NCBI RefSeq assembly: GCF_017313785.1
Contig: NZ_JAFLNL010000001.1
Coordinates: forward strand, 310,001 to 374,000
Direction of reading: 5' to 3'
Length of the DNA: 64,000 bases
Origin: Flagellimonas aurea
GTDB lineage: Bacteria > Bacteroidota > Bacteroidia > Flavobacteriales > Flavobacteriaceae
In this document: positions 17,920 to 27,328 of the stretch, one piece after another
Position numbering within the stretch: position 1 is the first letter of the stretch
Layout of the letters: every line of letters begins with the position of its first letter
Notes under the pieces: generated by a model
What the model was told of the DNA's origin: nothing
Seen by the model: only the letters and a program-made list of their open reading frames with translations
Database searches by the model: none
Made by a program: the position numbers and the translations under genes

Positions 17920-19728
17920 ATGAAATTAGAGCTTTTAGATTACACCATCATTTTTGGATTTTTTGCCCTAGTCCTTTTTATTGGAATATATGTTTCAAAA
18001 AAATCCGGACAAAATTCAACAGAGTACTTTTTATCTGGCCGAAGTATGCCCTGGTGGCTTTTGGGATTATCCATGGTCGCAACCACTTTTTCGACGGATA
18101 CGCCCAACTTGGTCACCGATTTGGTCCGCTCCAATGGAGTTTCGGGAAACTGGGGATGGTGGTGCTTTTTGTTGACAGGGATGTTGACCGTTTTTGTGTA
18201 CGCCAAACTTTGGAGAAAATCCAATGTGAAAACGGATCTGGAATTTTACGAATTGCGATATGGGGGGAAGGCAGCAAGTTTTTTAAGAAAGTTCAGGGCC
18301 ATTTATCTTGGGGTCTTGTTTAATGTGATCACCATGGCTTCCGTCACCTTGGCCGCTATAAAGATAGGTGGCGTTATGTTGGGGCTGGAGCCTTGGGTAA
18401 CCGTGGTAAGTGCAGGCCTGATCACTGTTGTTTTTAGTGCTCTTGGTGGATTTAAGGGCGTTGTCTATAGTGATTTTTTCCTGTTTTTTATGGCAATGGC
18501 CGGGGCAATAGGAGCTGCCTATTATCTGGTTAATTTGCCCGAAGTAGGCGGATTGCAAGCAGTTTTAGAGAATGAAAACGTAAAAGATAAATTGGGCATA
18601 CTCCCCGATTTTAGCGATAAAAAAGCCTTGATCACCGCACTGATCATACCCTTGGCGGTACAATGGTGGAGTTCTTGGTACCCTGGCGGGGAACCTGGTG
18701 GCGGTGGCTATATCGCACAACGAATGTTAGCGGCAAAAAATGAAAACCACGCCATTGGGGCCACCTTCTTCTTTAATATTATGCACTATGCGCTAAGACC
18801 TTGGCCATGGATTTTGGTCGCTTTGGCATCTTTGGTGGTCTATCCGGACATAGCAAGCATACACGAAGCATTCCCCAATGTGACGGAAGATAAGTTAGGA
18901 CATGACTTGGCTTATTCCGCTATGATGACAAAACTGCCGACAGGTCTTTTAGGTGTGGTTCTAGCCTCTCTGGTGGCGGCCTATATGTCCACAATTTCAA
19001 CCCAATTGAACTGGGGGTCGTCCTACATAGTATATGACTTTTATAAGCAACAGATAAATCCAGAGGCCACAGAAAAACAAATGGTAAATGTGGGACGGAT
19101 ATCCACCGTACTATTAATGGTATTGAGTGCGTTTTTGGCGTTGGCCCTACAGGATGCCATGGGTGTTTTCAATCTATTATTGTCTTTTGGCGCCGGAACC
19201 GGACTAATTTTCATATTAAGGTGGTTCTGGTGGCGCATCAACGCTTGGAGTGAAATTACGGCCATGTTTTCTTCAGGTATCCTAGCGGTTTTATTGGAGA
19301 CAACTCCTTTGAGAGGGTATTTGTTTTCCCCCGAGACCGGAATTTTTCCAGAATGGGCCGATTTACCATTTATAATGTTAGTGACCACAATTATATGGCT
19401 AACGGCCACATTTGTTACCCAACCAGAAAGCAAAGAGGTGCTTCGAAACTTCTATCTAAAAATTCAACCAGGAGGTCCGGGCTGGGCCAAAATTGTGGAT
19501 GAAGCCAAAGAGGACAACGTGGAAATAGTCAAGACCAACGAAAAGTGGGGCGTACCATCCGGAATCAAAGCGATGTTATCCGGTGTTGTATTGATTTACT
19601 CCATCATGTTTGCCACTGGCTATTGGATTTATGGGGAATATCAACTGGCCATCGTTCTTACCTTTGTGGTCGCCCTTTCCGCTTTTGTACTATTAAAGGT
19701 ATGGCAAGGAATGAAAAATGTGTTTTAG
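17920..19728 (+). CDS. Sodium:solute symporter family protein
   Basis: A 602-aa SSS-family (LeuT-fold) transporter with about 13-14 membrane segments. The N-terminal region has YFLSGRSMPWWLLGLSMVAT and FSTDTPNLVTDLVR, the conserved TM1-TM2 region with the unwound helix that binds solute and sodium. WWSSWYPGGEPGGGGYIAQR is a loop typical of the Bacteroidota sodium:proline/sugar-like branch. The gene stands between a divergent TauE/SafE gene and the convergent riboflavin synthase gene, 4 nt from the latter's stop. Substrate cannot be assigned. Confidence 0.92.
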   Translation: MKLELLDYTIIFGFFALVLFIGIYVSKKSGQNSTEYFLSGRSMPWWLLGLSMVATTFSTDTPNLVTDLVRSNGVSGNWGWWCFLLTGMLTVFVYAKLWRKSNVKTDLEFYELRYGGKAASFLRKFRAIYLGVLFNVITMASVTLAAIKIGGVMLGLEPWVTVVSAGLITVVFSALGGFKGVVYSDFFLFFMAMAGAIGAAYYLVNLPEVGGLQAVLENENVKDKLGILPDFSDKKALITALIIPLAVQWWSSWYPGGEPGGGGYIAQRMLAAKNENHAIGATFFFNIMHYALRPWPWILVALASLVVYPDIASIHEAFPNVTEDKLGHDLAYSAMMTKLPTGLLGVVLASLVAAYMSTISTQLNWGSSYIVYDFYKQQINPEATEKQMVNVGRISTVLLMVLSAFLALALQDAMGVFNLLLSFGAGTGLIFILRWFWWRINAWSEITAMFSSGILAVLLETTPLRGYLFSPETGIFPEWADLPFIMLVTTIIWLTATFVTQPESKEVLRNFYLKIQPGGPGWAKIVDEAKEDNVEIVKTNEKWGVPSGIKAMLSGVVLIYSIMFATGYWIYGEYQLAIVLTFVVALSAFVLLKVWQGMKNVF

Positions 19729-19732
19729 CGGG

Positions 19733-20323
19733 TTACCCTCGCAACTCCAATAATCTGGAGACATATTTTCCGACCACATCGAACTCCAAGTTGATGGTGT
19801 CACCTACTTTGTAGGTATGGAAACGTGTGTGCCCGTGTGTATAAGGAATAATCGCAACACTAAAACTGTCTTTTTTGGAATCCACAACGGTCAAACTGAC
19901 CCCATCTACCGTGATGGAACCCTTTTCGATGGTCACATTATTCAGCTTGGGGTCGTATGCAAATGTGTAGACCCAACTCCCATCTTTCTCTTCAACGGAT
20001 TTGCAGGTAGCCGTTTGGTCCACATGCCCTTGAACAATATGTCCATCCAAACGCGCGCCGAGCAACATGGCCCGCTCCAAATTGACCAGTTCACCAACCT
20101 TCAGGTCGCCTAAATTGGTTTTGCTCAGGGTTTCTTCGATTGCTGTTACGGTATACTGATCGGCGTCAATGGAAACCACGGTAAGGCATACCCCGTTGTG
20201 CGAAACACTCTGGTCTATTTTTAATTCAGAAGTAATGGTGGAGGATACAGTAATATGAAGATTCCCACCCTCTTTTTCCAGCTTTTCAACTTTCCCCAAA
20301 GTCTCTATGATTCCTGTGAACAT
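19733..20323 (-). CDS. ribE: Riboflavin synthase, alpha subunit
   Basis: Dismutates two 6,7-dimethyl-8-ribityllumazines into riboflavin. The 196-aa protein is a tandem of two lumazine-binding halves. The first starts MFTGIIETLGKVEKLE, the second near GHIVQGHVDQTATC, with the repeated GVCLTV and GVSLTV motifs of the two binding sites. The frame extends 51 nt upstream, but MFTGIIE is the invariant N-terminus. The start is 59 nt from the divergent pdxA ATG, so the two cofactor genes share a short promoter region. No FMN riboswitch can be fitted into that short leader. Confidence 0.95.
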   Translation of the reverse strand: MFTGIIETLGKVEKLEKEGGNLHITVSSTITSELKIDQSVSHNGVCLTVVSIDADQYTVTAIEETLSKTNLGDLKVGELVNLERAMLLGARLDGHIVQGHVDQTATCKSVEEKDGSWVYTFAYDPKLNNVTIEKGSITVDGVSLTVVDSKKDSFSVAIIPYTHGHTRFHTYKVGDTINLEFDVVGKYVSRLLELRG

Positions 20324-20353
20324 GTGTCTTATTAATTGACTAGTTTTGTAGTG

Positions 20354-20361
20354 CAAAAGTA
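20354..20361 (-). promoter_or_regulatory. Candidate -7 box for riboflavin synthase
   Basis: On the minus strand TACTTTTG matches TAnnTTTG, 30 nt before the ATG at 20323. No convincing -33 TTG is present at the usual distance, so support is partial. Confidence 0.35.
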
Positions 20362-20381
20362 GCCATAACGGCATTCATTTT

Positions 20382-21434
20382 ATGAAGGAAACAGAAAAAA
20401 TCAGGTTAGGGATATCCATTGGGGACATTAACGGTATCGGATGCGAAGTTGCGTTAAAAACATTTGAGGATGCAAGAATGTTGGACTTTTGCACACCTGT
20501 ACTATTTGCTTCCAACAAGATTGTTTCACAACAGATCAAAGATTTTGGGCTGGACATCAAGTTCAATGGTGTACGTGATGCAGACCAAGCCCTGGACGGA
20601 AAAGTCAATATTGTAAATATTAGCAAGGAAGTTCCCAATTTGGAATATGGGCAGGCGACAAAGGAAGCGGGTGAATTTGCCATTACATCATTGAAGGCCG
20701 CCGTGAATGCCCTAAAAGAAAATAAGATCGATGTTTTGGTCACGGCGCCCATCAACAAAAACAATATTCAGTCCGAAGATTTCAAATTCCCCGGTCATAC
20801 GGACTTCTTGGCCCAAGAGTTGAAAGGCGAGAGCCTTATGTTTATGGTGACCAACGAACTTCGTGTTGGTTTGCTTACCGACCACATTGCAGTAAAGGAT
20901 GTGGCAAAGGCCATCACCCCAAACCTTATCCGAAACAAAGTCGCCACCATGGAGGAATCCCTAAAAATGGATTTTGGCATCCGTAAACCCAAAATTGCCC
21001 TGTTGGGCATTAATCCGCACAGTGGAGACAACGGAACCATTGGAGAAGAGGACGATAAAATTTTGAAACCGACCATTAAAGAATTGTTCAACAAGGGAAC
21101 CTTGGTGTACGGCCCCTACTCGGCCGATAGTTTTTTTGGCTCGGACAACCATAAGAATTTCGATGCCGTATTGGCCGCCTACCATGATCAAGGGTTGATT
21201 CCCTTTAAAACGCTCTCTTTTGGAAAGGGGGTCAATTACACCGCAGGCTTGGACAAAGTAAGGACTTCTCCCGATCACGGTACCGCTTACGAAATCGCGG
21301 GCAAGGGAAAAGCAGATGACAGTTCGTTTAAAGAAGCAGTTTTTACTGCCATTCAAGTTTTTAAACATCGTACTGAATATCAGGAACTGACCGAAAACCC
21401 ACTAAAAAAGCAGAAAATCAAGCGTGGAGGGTAA
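20382..21434 (+). CDS. pdxA: 4-hydroxythreonine-4-phosphate dehydrogenase
   Basis: NAD-dependent enzyme of pyridoxal 5'-phosphate synthesis (DXP-dependent route). At 350 aa it fits the family. Motifs seen are GISIGDINGIGCEVALK at the N-terminus, VTAPINKNNIQ, FPGHTDFLA with a metal-binding His, LLTDHIAVKDV, INPHSGDNG, and AAYHDQGLIPFK with further metal and substrate His residues. It lies upstream of the DUF177-rpmF-fabH-accBC block, a gene order I know from Bacteroidota, and is divergent from riboflavin synthase. Confidence 0.96.
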   Translation: MKETEKIRLGISIGDINGIGCEVALKTFEDARMLDFCTPVLFASNKIVSQQIKDFGLDIKFNGVRDADQALDGKVNIVNISKEVPNLEYGQATKEAGEFAITSLKAAVNALKENKIDVLVTAPINKNNIQSEDFKFPGHTDFLAQELKGESLMFMVTNELRVGLLTDHIAVKDVAKAITPNLIRNKVATMEESLKMDFGIRKPKIALLGINPHSGDNGTIGEEDDKILKPTIKELFNKGTLVYGPYSADSFFGSDNHKNFDAVLAAYHDQGLIPFKTLSFGKGVNYTAGLDKVRTSPDHGTAYEIAGKGKADDSSFKEAVFTAIQVFKHRTEYQELTENPLKKQKIKRGG

Positions 21435-21472
21435 AAAGTTACATTCATTTTGGATATTTGTTGTAGCAAGAA

Positions 21473-21502
21473 TTGCAGTTTTGTAAATTAGTAGTATCTT
21501 TG
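21473..21502 (+). promoter_or_regulatory. Promoter for DUF177-rpmF
   Basis: TTG at 21473-21475, a 19-nt spacer and TATCTTTG at 21495-21502 fit the Bacteroidota consensus exactly. The ATG at 21548 lies about 40 nt downstream of the predicted start, so longer versions of the ORF that begin at 21473 are excluded. Confidence 0.65.
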
Positions 21503-21547
21503 CACCCGCCTTTAAAGGCTGGTACACAAACCTTAAGTGTAGAAATG

Positions 21548-22078
21548 ATGAAGCTGAAAGAGTTTAATATCCCTTTTTCAGGTCTGAAGCTGGGAAAACA
21601 TAACTTTGTGTACGAAATTGATGATGCGTTCTTTGAATCTTTTGACTACCAAGAATTTAACGGAGCTTCCGTTCATGTAGATGCCATTTTGGAAAAAATG
21701 AGCACCATGATGGAACTTCAGATTGAAGCGGAGGGAACCATAAACGTGGATTGTGATCTAACGGGCGAACCATTTGACCAGCCTATTGATTCCAAATTAA
21801 AACTAGTCGTCAAGTTTGGCGAAGCGTATAATGATGAAGACGATGAAATCCTCATCATTCCACATGGAGAACACCAATTCAATATTGCACAGTACATATA
21901 CGAAATGTTGGTGCTGGCCGTTCCACAAAAAAGGGTTCACCCTGGCGTGGAAGATGGCACATTGCAATCGGATATCTTGGACAAGCTCGAAGAGCTTCAG
22001 CCAAAAGAGAACACAAAACCATCAGAAGACACAGACCCCAGGTGGGACGATTTAAAAAAGTTACTAACGGATAAATAG
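21548..22078 (+). CDS. DUF177 (YceD-like) protein
   Basis: A 176-aa YceD/DUF177 protein, a family linked to 23S rRNA and large-subunit biogenesis and nearly always encoded just before rpmF, as here (7 nt upstream). [20 protein letters not shown] is the N-terminus. The family core is the beta-rich segment [21 protein letters not shown], where the second CxxC half is not conserved, followed by the acidic [20 protein letters not shown] and the C-terminal KRVHPG region. Two adjacent ATGs (21545, 21548) exist. The promoter at 21473-21502 rules out earlier starts. Confidence 0.88.
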   Translation: MKLKEFNIPFSGLKLGKHNFVYEIDDAFFESFDYQEFNGASVHVDAILEKMSTMMELQIEAEGTINVDCDLTGEPFDQPIDSKLKLVVKFGEAYNDEDDEILIIPHGEHQFNIAQYIYEMLVLAVPQKRVHPGVEDGTLQSDILDKLEELQPKENTKPSEDTDPRWDDLKKLLTDK

Positions 22079-22085
22079 GTTTATA

Positions 22086-22286
22086 ATGGCACATCCTAAA
22101 AGAAAAATATCAAAAACCAGAAGGGACAAAAGAAGAACCCACTACAAAGCAGTTGCGCCAACGATTGCCAAGGACTCAACAACAGGTGAAATGCACTTGT
22201 TCCACAGAGCTCACTGGCACGAAGGCAAATTGTACTACAGAGGTCAGGTTTTGATCGACAAAACAGAAGAGGAAACAGCGGCCTAA
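22086..22286 (+). CDS. rpmF: 50S ribosomal protein L32
   Basis: A 66-aa basic ribosomal protein with the L32 start [20 protein letters not shown]. The zinc-binding CxxC pairs of some L32 proteins are absent, so this is the cysteine-free (C minus) form. It lies 7 nt after DUF177 and is closed by a hairpin terminator 23 nt downstream. Confidence 0.97.
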   Translation: MAHPKRKISKTRRDKRRTHYKAVAPTIAKDSTTGEMHLFHRAHWHEGKLYYRGQVLIDKTEEETAA

Positions 22287-22309
22287 CCGCAAACACCTTA
22301 AAATAAAGC

Positions 22310-22342
22310 AACTCCCGTTCAATTCGTATCGGGAGTTTTTTT
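22310..22342 (+). terminator. Terminator after rpmF
   Basis: Perfect 8-bp arms AACTCCCG (22310-22317) and CGGGAGTT (22330-22337) with a 12-nt loop, the right arm running into a T stretch. Confidence 0.85.
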
Positions 22343-22460
22343 ATGGGCCCGCGTTAACACCCAAAAACGATTAATTTTGCCCATAAAGTCATATAAAATG
22401 ACTAATTTTCACCGCTTTTGGGTCAAATTTGATTCTTTTTGACAATAAAGAGAGGCTAAA

Positions 22461-23456
22461 ATGAAGAAAACAACAGCAGCAATAACAGCTGTAGGAGGAT
22501 ATGTTCCCGATTTTGTGCTTTCCAATAAAGTACTGGAAACCATGGTAGACACCAACGATGAATGGATAACTACCAGAACCGGAATCAAGGAACGAAGAAT
22601 CCTAAAAGAAGAGAATGCAGGAACATCCTTTATGGCCATAAAAGCCGCAGAGGACCTGCTTCACAAAAGAGGCATTGAAGCTTCCGAAATAGATTTTGTG
22701 CTTGTAGCAACCGCAACCCCCGACTTGCCCGTAGCATCGACCGCTGCATATGTGGCTTCAGAAATTGGTGCTGTAAACGCTTTTGCCTACGACTTGCAGG
22801 CAGCGTGCTCCAGCTTTTTGTACGGGATGTCTACCGCGGCCAGTTATATAGAATCCGGTAGGTATAAAAAAGTATTGGTCATAGGGGCGGATAAAATGTC
22901 TTCCATAATAGATTATACGGATAGGACCACATGTATTATTTTTGGTGATGGTGCCGGTGCGGTTCTTTTTGAGCCCAATGAGGAAGGATTGGGGCTTCAG
23001 GACGAATACCTACGTTCCGATGGTATTGGTCGTCAATTTTTAAAGATTGATGCAGGAGGATCTATTCTCCCAGCTTCCGAGGAAACGGTAAAGAACAAAC
23101 AACACTATGTTTACCAAGACGGTAAGTCCGTTTTTAAATTTGCGGTATCCAATATGGCAGATGTATCGGCGCTGATCATGGAGCGGAACAATTTGACGAA
23201 AGACGATGTACAATGGTTGGCCCCGCATCAGGCCAATAAACGCATCATCGATGCCACAGCCAATCGAATGGGAGTTGAGGCCGATAAAGTCTTGATCAAC
23301 ATCGACCGTTACGGAAATACGACATCCGCAACATTGCCCTTGTTGTTGTACGACTTCGAGAAGCAGTTAAAAAAAGGAGATAACATAATTTTTGCCGCCT
23401 TTGGAGGTGGTTTTACATGGGGTTCCATTTATTTAAAATGGGCCTATAACTCATAA
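22461..23456 (+). CDS. fabH: 3-oxoacyl-ACP synthase III (KAS III)
   Basis: Starts fatty acid synthesis by condensing acetyl-CoA with malonyl-ACP. The 331-aa protein has the catalytic Cys in [11 protein letters not shown] (about C116), His in [10 protein letters not shown] and Asn in [10 protein letters not shown], the Cys-His-Asn triad of FabH, plus the C-terminal GGGFTWGS. It is separated from rpmF by a terminator, so it begins a new unit with accB (25 nt) and accC. The usual plsX between rpmF and fabH is absent, as in other Bacteroidota. Confidence 0.96.
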   Translation: MKKTTAAITAVGGYVPDFVLSNKVLETMVDTNDEWITTRTGIKERRILKEENAGTSFMAIKAAEDLLHKRGIEASEIDFVLVATATPDLPVASTAAYVASEIGAVNAFAYDLQAACSSFLYGMSTAASYIESGRYKKVLVIGADKMSSIIDYTDRTTCIIFGDGAGAVLFEPNEEGLGLQDEYLRSDGIGRQFLKIDAGGSILPASEETVKNKQHYVYQDGKSVFKFAVSNMADVSALIMERNNLTKDDVQWLAPHQANKRIIDATANRMGVEADKVLINIDRYGNTTSATLPLLLYDFEKQLKKGDNIIFAAFGGGFTWGSIYLKWAYNS

Positions 23457-23481
23457 TCACGCAACTAACAAATTATATTCC

Positions 23482-23976
23482 ATGGACATTAAGGAAATTC
23501 AAAGTTTAATCAAGTTTGTCGCCAAATCCGGTGCCAGCGAGGTGAAGCTGGAAATGGAGGATATCAAGATCACCATTCGAACGGGAAGTGCCGGTTCAGG
23601 TTCACCAGAAACCACAATTGTTCAACAGATTCCTGTTCCCCAAACAGCAGCAGCTCCGGCAGCCCAAGCACCAGCGGCCCAGGAAGCACCTGCACAAACA
23701 CCATCCGAACCTAAAAAAGCGGATGATGACTCCAAATACATTACTATTAAATCTCCTATCATAGGAACCTTTTATAGAAAACCTTCACCTGATAAACCTG
23801 CATTTGTCGAAGTTGGAACTTCCATTAAAAAAGGAGATGTTCTTTGTGTGATAGAGGCAATGAAACTTTTCAACGATATCGAATCGGAAGTTTCAGGTAA
23901 AATTGTGAAGATTTTGGTTGACGATTCCTCTCCTGTTGAGTTTGACCAACCATTGTTCTTGGTAGACCCATCATAG
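23482..23976 (+). CDS. accB: Biotin carboxyl carrier protein of acetyl-CoA carboxylase
   Basis: Carries the carboxybiotin group between biotin carboxylase and carboxyltransferase. The 164-aa protein has an N-terminal helical dimerisation part ([17 protein letters not shown]), an Ala/Pro-rich flexible linker at about residues 50-75, and the C-terminal biotinyl domain with EAMKLFND, the biotinylated Lys being about K128. The order fabH-accB-accC argues for coordinated expression of the first steps of fatty acid synthesis. Confidence 0.96.
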   Translation: MDIKEIQSLIKFVAKSGASEVKLEMEDIKITIRTGSAGSGSPETTIVQQIPVPQTAAAPAAQAPAAQEAPAQTPSEPKKADDDSKYITIKSPIIGTFYRKPSPDKPAFVEVGTSIKKGDVLCVIEAMKLFNDIESEVSGKIVKILVDDSSPVEFDQPLFLVDPS

Positions 23977-24062
23977 TGAATTTTAAATGATAGATTTGGG
24001 ACGGCCCGACCGTTGTCCTAAACCATTTAAGATTTAGAATTCCTAATTTAAGATTGTGTTCT

Positions 24063-25421
24063 ATGTTTAAAAAAATATTGATTGCAAATAGGGGCGAAAT
24101 TGCCTTGCGGATCATAAGGACCTGCAAGGAAATGGGCATTAAAACGGTGGCCGTTTACTCCAAGGCAGATGAGGAAAGCCTTCATGTACGTTTTGCCGAC
24201 GAAGCCGTTTGTATTGGTCCCGCACCCAGCAGTGAGTCTTATCTGAAGATTCCAAATATTATAGCGGCGGCCGAAATCACCAACGCCGACGCCATTCACC
24301 CGGGGTATGGATTCCTTTCCGAAAACTCCAAGTTCTCCAAAATATGTGCCGAGCACGATATCAAATTCATTGGTGCATCCGGCGATCAGATTGATAAAAT
24401 GGGGGACAAGGCTACCGCAAAGGAAACCATGAGAAAGGCCGGAGTACCTACCGTACCCGGTTCCCAAGGTCTTCTTAAGGATGTTGATCATGCCAAAAAG
24501 GAAGCCAAAAAAATGGGTTACCCCGTCATGATCAAAGCTACCGCCGGTGGTGGTGGAAAGGGAATGCGGGCCATCTGGTCCGAAGACCAAATGGAGAAAA
24601 ACTTCAACAGTGCCGTTACCGAAGCGACCGCAGCTTTTGGAAACGGTGGAATGTACATGGAAAAACTGATCGAGGAACCTCGCCATATCGAAATCCAAAT
24701 TGTTGGTGATCAATATGGAAAGGCCTGTCACTTATCCGAAAGGGATTGTTCCGTGCAACGTAGGCACCAAAAGCTTACCGAGGAGACCCCATCCCCGTTT
24801 ATGACGGACAAACTCCGTGAAGATATGGGAAAAGCTGCTGTCAAAGCAGCTGAGTACATTAAATACGAAGGAGCGGGAACCATTGAATTTTTGGTGGACA
24901 AGCACCGAAATTTCTACTTTATGGAGATGAACACCCGTATTCAGGTGGAGCACCCGATTACTGAGCAAGTTGTGGATTATGACTTGATCCGTGAGCAGAT
25001 TTTGGTTGCAGGTGGTGTGCCAATTTCAGGTAAAAACTATTATCCTAAACTACATTCCATCGAGTGTAGGATCAATGCGGAAGACCCTTATAACGACTTT
25101 AGGCCTTCTCCCGGCAAAATTACAACGCTTCATACTCCAGGGGGGCACGGTGTTCGTTTGGACACCCATGTGTACAGTGGTTATATGATTCCTCCGAACT
25201 ATGATTCGATGATCGCCAAGTTGATTACCACCGCCCAAACAAGGGAAGAGGCCATCAATAAAATGAGAAGGGCCTTGGACGAGTTCGTGATCGAAGGCAT
25301 AAAGACAACTATTCCGTTCCATCGCCAGTTGATGGATCATCCAGATTATTTGGCAGGTAACTATACCACCAAATTCATGGAGGATTTTAAAATGGATCCA
25401 AAATATAAAGAAGAACATTAA
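24063..25421 (+). CDS. accC: Acetyl-CoA carboxylase, biotin carboxylase subunit
   Basis: ATP-dependent carboxylation of biotin on AccB. The 452-aa protein begins [20 protein letters not shown]. An ATG nine bases upstream is in frame but gives a non-family extension. The ATP-grasp lid is visible as [15 protein letters not shown], and catalytic residues lie in [15 protein letters not shown]. The length is standard. It follows accB by 86 nt and is closed by a terminator hairpin 3 nt after the stop. Confidence 0.97.
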   Translation: MFKKILIANRGEIALRIIRTCKEMGIKTVAVYSKADEESLHVRFADEAVCIGPAPSSESYLKIPNIIAAAEITNADAIHPGYGFLSENSKFSKICAEHDIKFIGASGDQIDKMGDKATAKETMRKAGVPTVPGSQGLLKDVDHAKKEAKKMGYPVMIKATAGGGGKGMRAIWSEDQMEKNFNSAVTEATAAFGNGGMYMEKLIEEPRHIEIQIVGDQYGKACHLSERDCSVQRRHQKLTEETPSPFMTDKLREDMGKAAVKAAEYIKYEGAGTIEFLVDKHRNFYFMEMNTRIQVEHPITEQVVDYDLIREQILVAGGVPISGKNYYPKLHSIECRINAEDPYNDFRPSPGKITTLHTPGGHGVRLDTHVYSGYMIPPNYDSMIAKLITTAQTREEAINKMRRALDEFVIEGIKTTIPFHRQLMDHPDYLAGNYTTKFMEDFKMDPKYKEEH

Positions 25422-25424
25422 TCA

Positions 25425-25454
25425 AAGCCCCGAATTTATCGGGGCTTTTCTTTT
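25425..25454 (+). terminator. Terminator after accC
   Basis: Perfect 9-bp arms AAGCCCCGA (25425-25433) and TCGGGGCTT (25439-25447), 5-nt loop, then TTCTTTT. The next ATG follows at once at 25455. Confidence 0.85.
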
Positions 25455-26576
25455 ATGCAATTAAGTTACTGGGAATATAAAAGTTGGTTTTCCAATGTTG
25501 ATTTTACCGTAATAGGCAGCGGCATCGTCGGTATTAATTGTGCCATACGCCTTAAGGAAAAACACCCTCAAAGTAAGGTTCTAGTATTGGAAAAAGGCAG
25601 TTTGCCACAAGGAGCGAGTACCAAAAACGCAGGTTTTGCTTGTTTTGGGAGCGTTTCCGAAATTTTATCCGACCTAAAGCACCATACAGAAGAAGAAGTG
25701 CTGAAGCTCGTCCAAAAACGCTGGAACGGGATTCAGAGACTACGACATCTTTTGGGAGATAAGGCCATAGGATTCGAGCTCAACGGAAGTCACGAACTGT
25801 TTCCTTTGGAAAAACCTGAGCTTTATGAAAAATGCCTGGAATCCATTCCTTATCTCAACCGTTTGATGGAGCCGATTTTTGCCAAAACCCCTTTTGTCAC
25901 CAATTCCAATTTCTTCGGTTTCTCCAATGTTCGGGAAAAGTACATCACGCACCAACTGGAAGGGCAATTGGATACGGGAAAGATGATGCGTTCCTTGATC
26001 CAAAAATGTGTATCAATGGACATACCGATTTTAAACGGGGTAATGGCGCAAGACGTAACAGATTCCAATGGCGTTGGAATCATCAGAACAACCGACTTCG
26101 TGTTCCAGTCCAAGAAAGTATTCGTGGCCACCAACGGGTTTGCATCCAAACTATTACCGTCAGAAACCGTAAAACCTGCAAGAGCCCAAGTTTTGATTAC
26201 GGAGCCCATCAAAAATCTGCATATAAAAGGTACCTTCCATTTTGATGAGGGGTATTACTATTTCCGAAATATTGATGAACGGATTCTGTTCGGCGGCGGA
26301 AGAAACCTTGAATTTGATACTGAGGAAACCATGGAATTTGGGGAAACGGAAATTGTCCAAAACAAACTGGAAACCTTGCTTCGCGAAATGATATTGCCCA
26401 ATTATCCCGTACAAATCGAGCGCAGATGGAGCGGCATTATGGGTGTTGGCGCCCAAAAATCGCCCCTAGTGAAGCAAGTTTCAGATTCTGTTTACTGTGG
26501 GGTCCGTTTGGGCGGAATGGGTGTGGCACTCGGCAGCCTTGTGGGCCAAGAACTTGCGGATTTAGCCGATCAATAA
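25455..26576 (+). CDS. FAD-dependent oxidoreductase (D-amino-acid-oxidase/DAO family)
   Basis: A 373-aa flavoprotein of the DAO superfamily, which oxidises amine or amino-acid substrates. The Rossmann motif VIGSGIVGINCAIRL (about residues 20-34) and the downstream VLVLEKG acidic strand bind FAD. GASTKNAGFACFGS is the family loop after it, and RWSGIMGVGAQKSPLV with GVRLGGMGVALGS forms the C-terminal FAD-binding end. There is no signal peptide. It is placed directly behind the accC terminator. The substrate is unknown. Confidence 0.88.
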   Translation: MQLSYWEYKSWFSNVDFTVIGSGIVGINCAIRLKEKHPQSKVLVLEKGSLPQGASTKNAGFACFGSVSEILSDLKHHTEEEVLKLVQKRWNGIQRLRHLLGDKAIGFELNGSHELFPLEKPELYEKCLESIPYLNRLMEPIFAKTPFVTNSNFFGFSNVREKYITHQLEGQLDTGKMMRSLIQKCVSMDIPILNGVMAQDVTDSNGVGIIRTTDFVFQSKKVFVATNGFASKLLPSETVKPARAQVLITEPIKNLHIKGTFHFDEGYYYFRNIDERILFGGGRNLEFDTEETMEFGETEIVQNKLETLLREMILPNYPVQIERRWSGIMGVGAQKSPLVKQVSDSVYCGVRLGGMGVALGSLVGQELADLADQ

Positions 26577-26605
26577 AAATCAAGAGCAAACAACAAGTAC
26601 AAGAA

Positions 26606-26626
26606 TCAATACTTTTTCTGTATTGA
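26606..26626. terminator. Possible bidirectional terminator between convergent units
   Basis: A 7-bp inverted repeat, TCAATAC (26606-26612) and GTATTGA (26620-26626), lies between the convergent oxidoreductase and export-operon ends, with T-rich sequence on the plus strand after it. The stem is AT-rich and weak. Confidence 0.35.
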
Positions 26627-26654
26627 GTTTGAACTTTTCTTTTGGTATTATAAA

Positions 26655-27317
26655 TCAAACCATTCTCCCGTCCAACAAATTGATGATTCTGGATCCATAT
26701 TCCGCATTTTTCTCCGAATGTGTCACCTGGATAATGGTCACCCCTTCTTCATTTAATTGCTTGAATAGCTCCATAATCTCCTCGCCTTGTTTAGAGTTTA
26801 AGTTCCCTGTGGGCTCGTCCGCCAAAATCAATTTTGGGCTTGCAATCAAAGCCCTCGCCACCCCGACCAGCTGTTGCTGGCCACCACTAAGTTGAGCTGG
26901 GAAAAGGTCTTTTTTGCCCACAATATTGAAACGGTCCAGCATATCGGCTACCATGGCCTTACGTTCGGAGCCTTTGATTTTCTTATAGATCAATGGCATT
27001 TCCAAGTTTTCTTTTACCGTAAGCTCATCCAACAAATGATAGGATTGGAATACAAATCCGATGTATTGTTTGTACAGGTTGGACCTATGTTTTTCTTTGA
27101 GGGAATGAACGGATTCATCCATAAAATTGTATTCCCCTTCATCAAAATTATCAAGCATCCCGATGACGTTGAGCAATGTGGATTTTCCCGATCCCGAAGG
27201 TCCCATTATTGAAATAAACTCTCCTTCTTCCACTTCCAGATTGATATCTTTCAGCAAAAAAATACGTTGGCCTCCCGTAGTGACCCATTTGAATATGTTG
27301 TTGAGTTGTAATAGCAT
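26655..27317 (-). CDS. ABC transporter ATP-binding protein, LolD/MacB type (distal copy, divergent signature)
   Basis: A 220-aa nucleotide-binding subunit and the last gene of the twelve-gene export operon, 11 nt after the eighth permease. It has Walker A GPSGSGKSTLLNVIGML, the LolD/MacB-type Q-loop FVFQSYHLLDELTV, Walker B LILADEPTG and the H-loop VTHSEKNAEYG. The signature reads LSGGQQQLVGVARAL, with Leu and Gly where this family has Arg and Ala/Ile (LSGGQQQRVAIARA), and the D-loop reads GNLNS instead of GNLDS. These changes may lower or specialise ATPase activity. It probably energises some or all of the adjacent permeases. The other ATPase of the operon is canonical. Confidence 0.9.
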   Translation of the reverse strand: MLLQLNNIFKWVTTGGQRIFLLKDINLEVEEGEFISIMGPSGSGKSTLLNVIGMLDNFDEGEYNFMDESVHSLKEKHRSNLYKQYIGFVFQSYHLLDELTVKENLEMPLIYKKIKGSERKAMVADMLDRFNIVGKKDLFPAQLSGGQQQLVGVARALIASPKLILADEPTGNLNSKQGEEIMELFKQLNEEGVTIIQVTHSEKNAEYGSRIINLLDGRMV

Positions 27318-27328
27318 AGTATGTTTAT

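Noticed and set aside
20323..20382. FMN riboswitch before riboflavin synthase
   Set aside because: The leader is at most about 60 nt, far too short for the aptamer, and none of its conserved helices is present.
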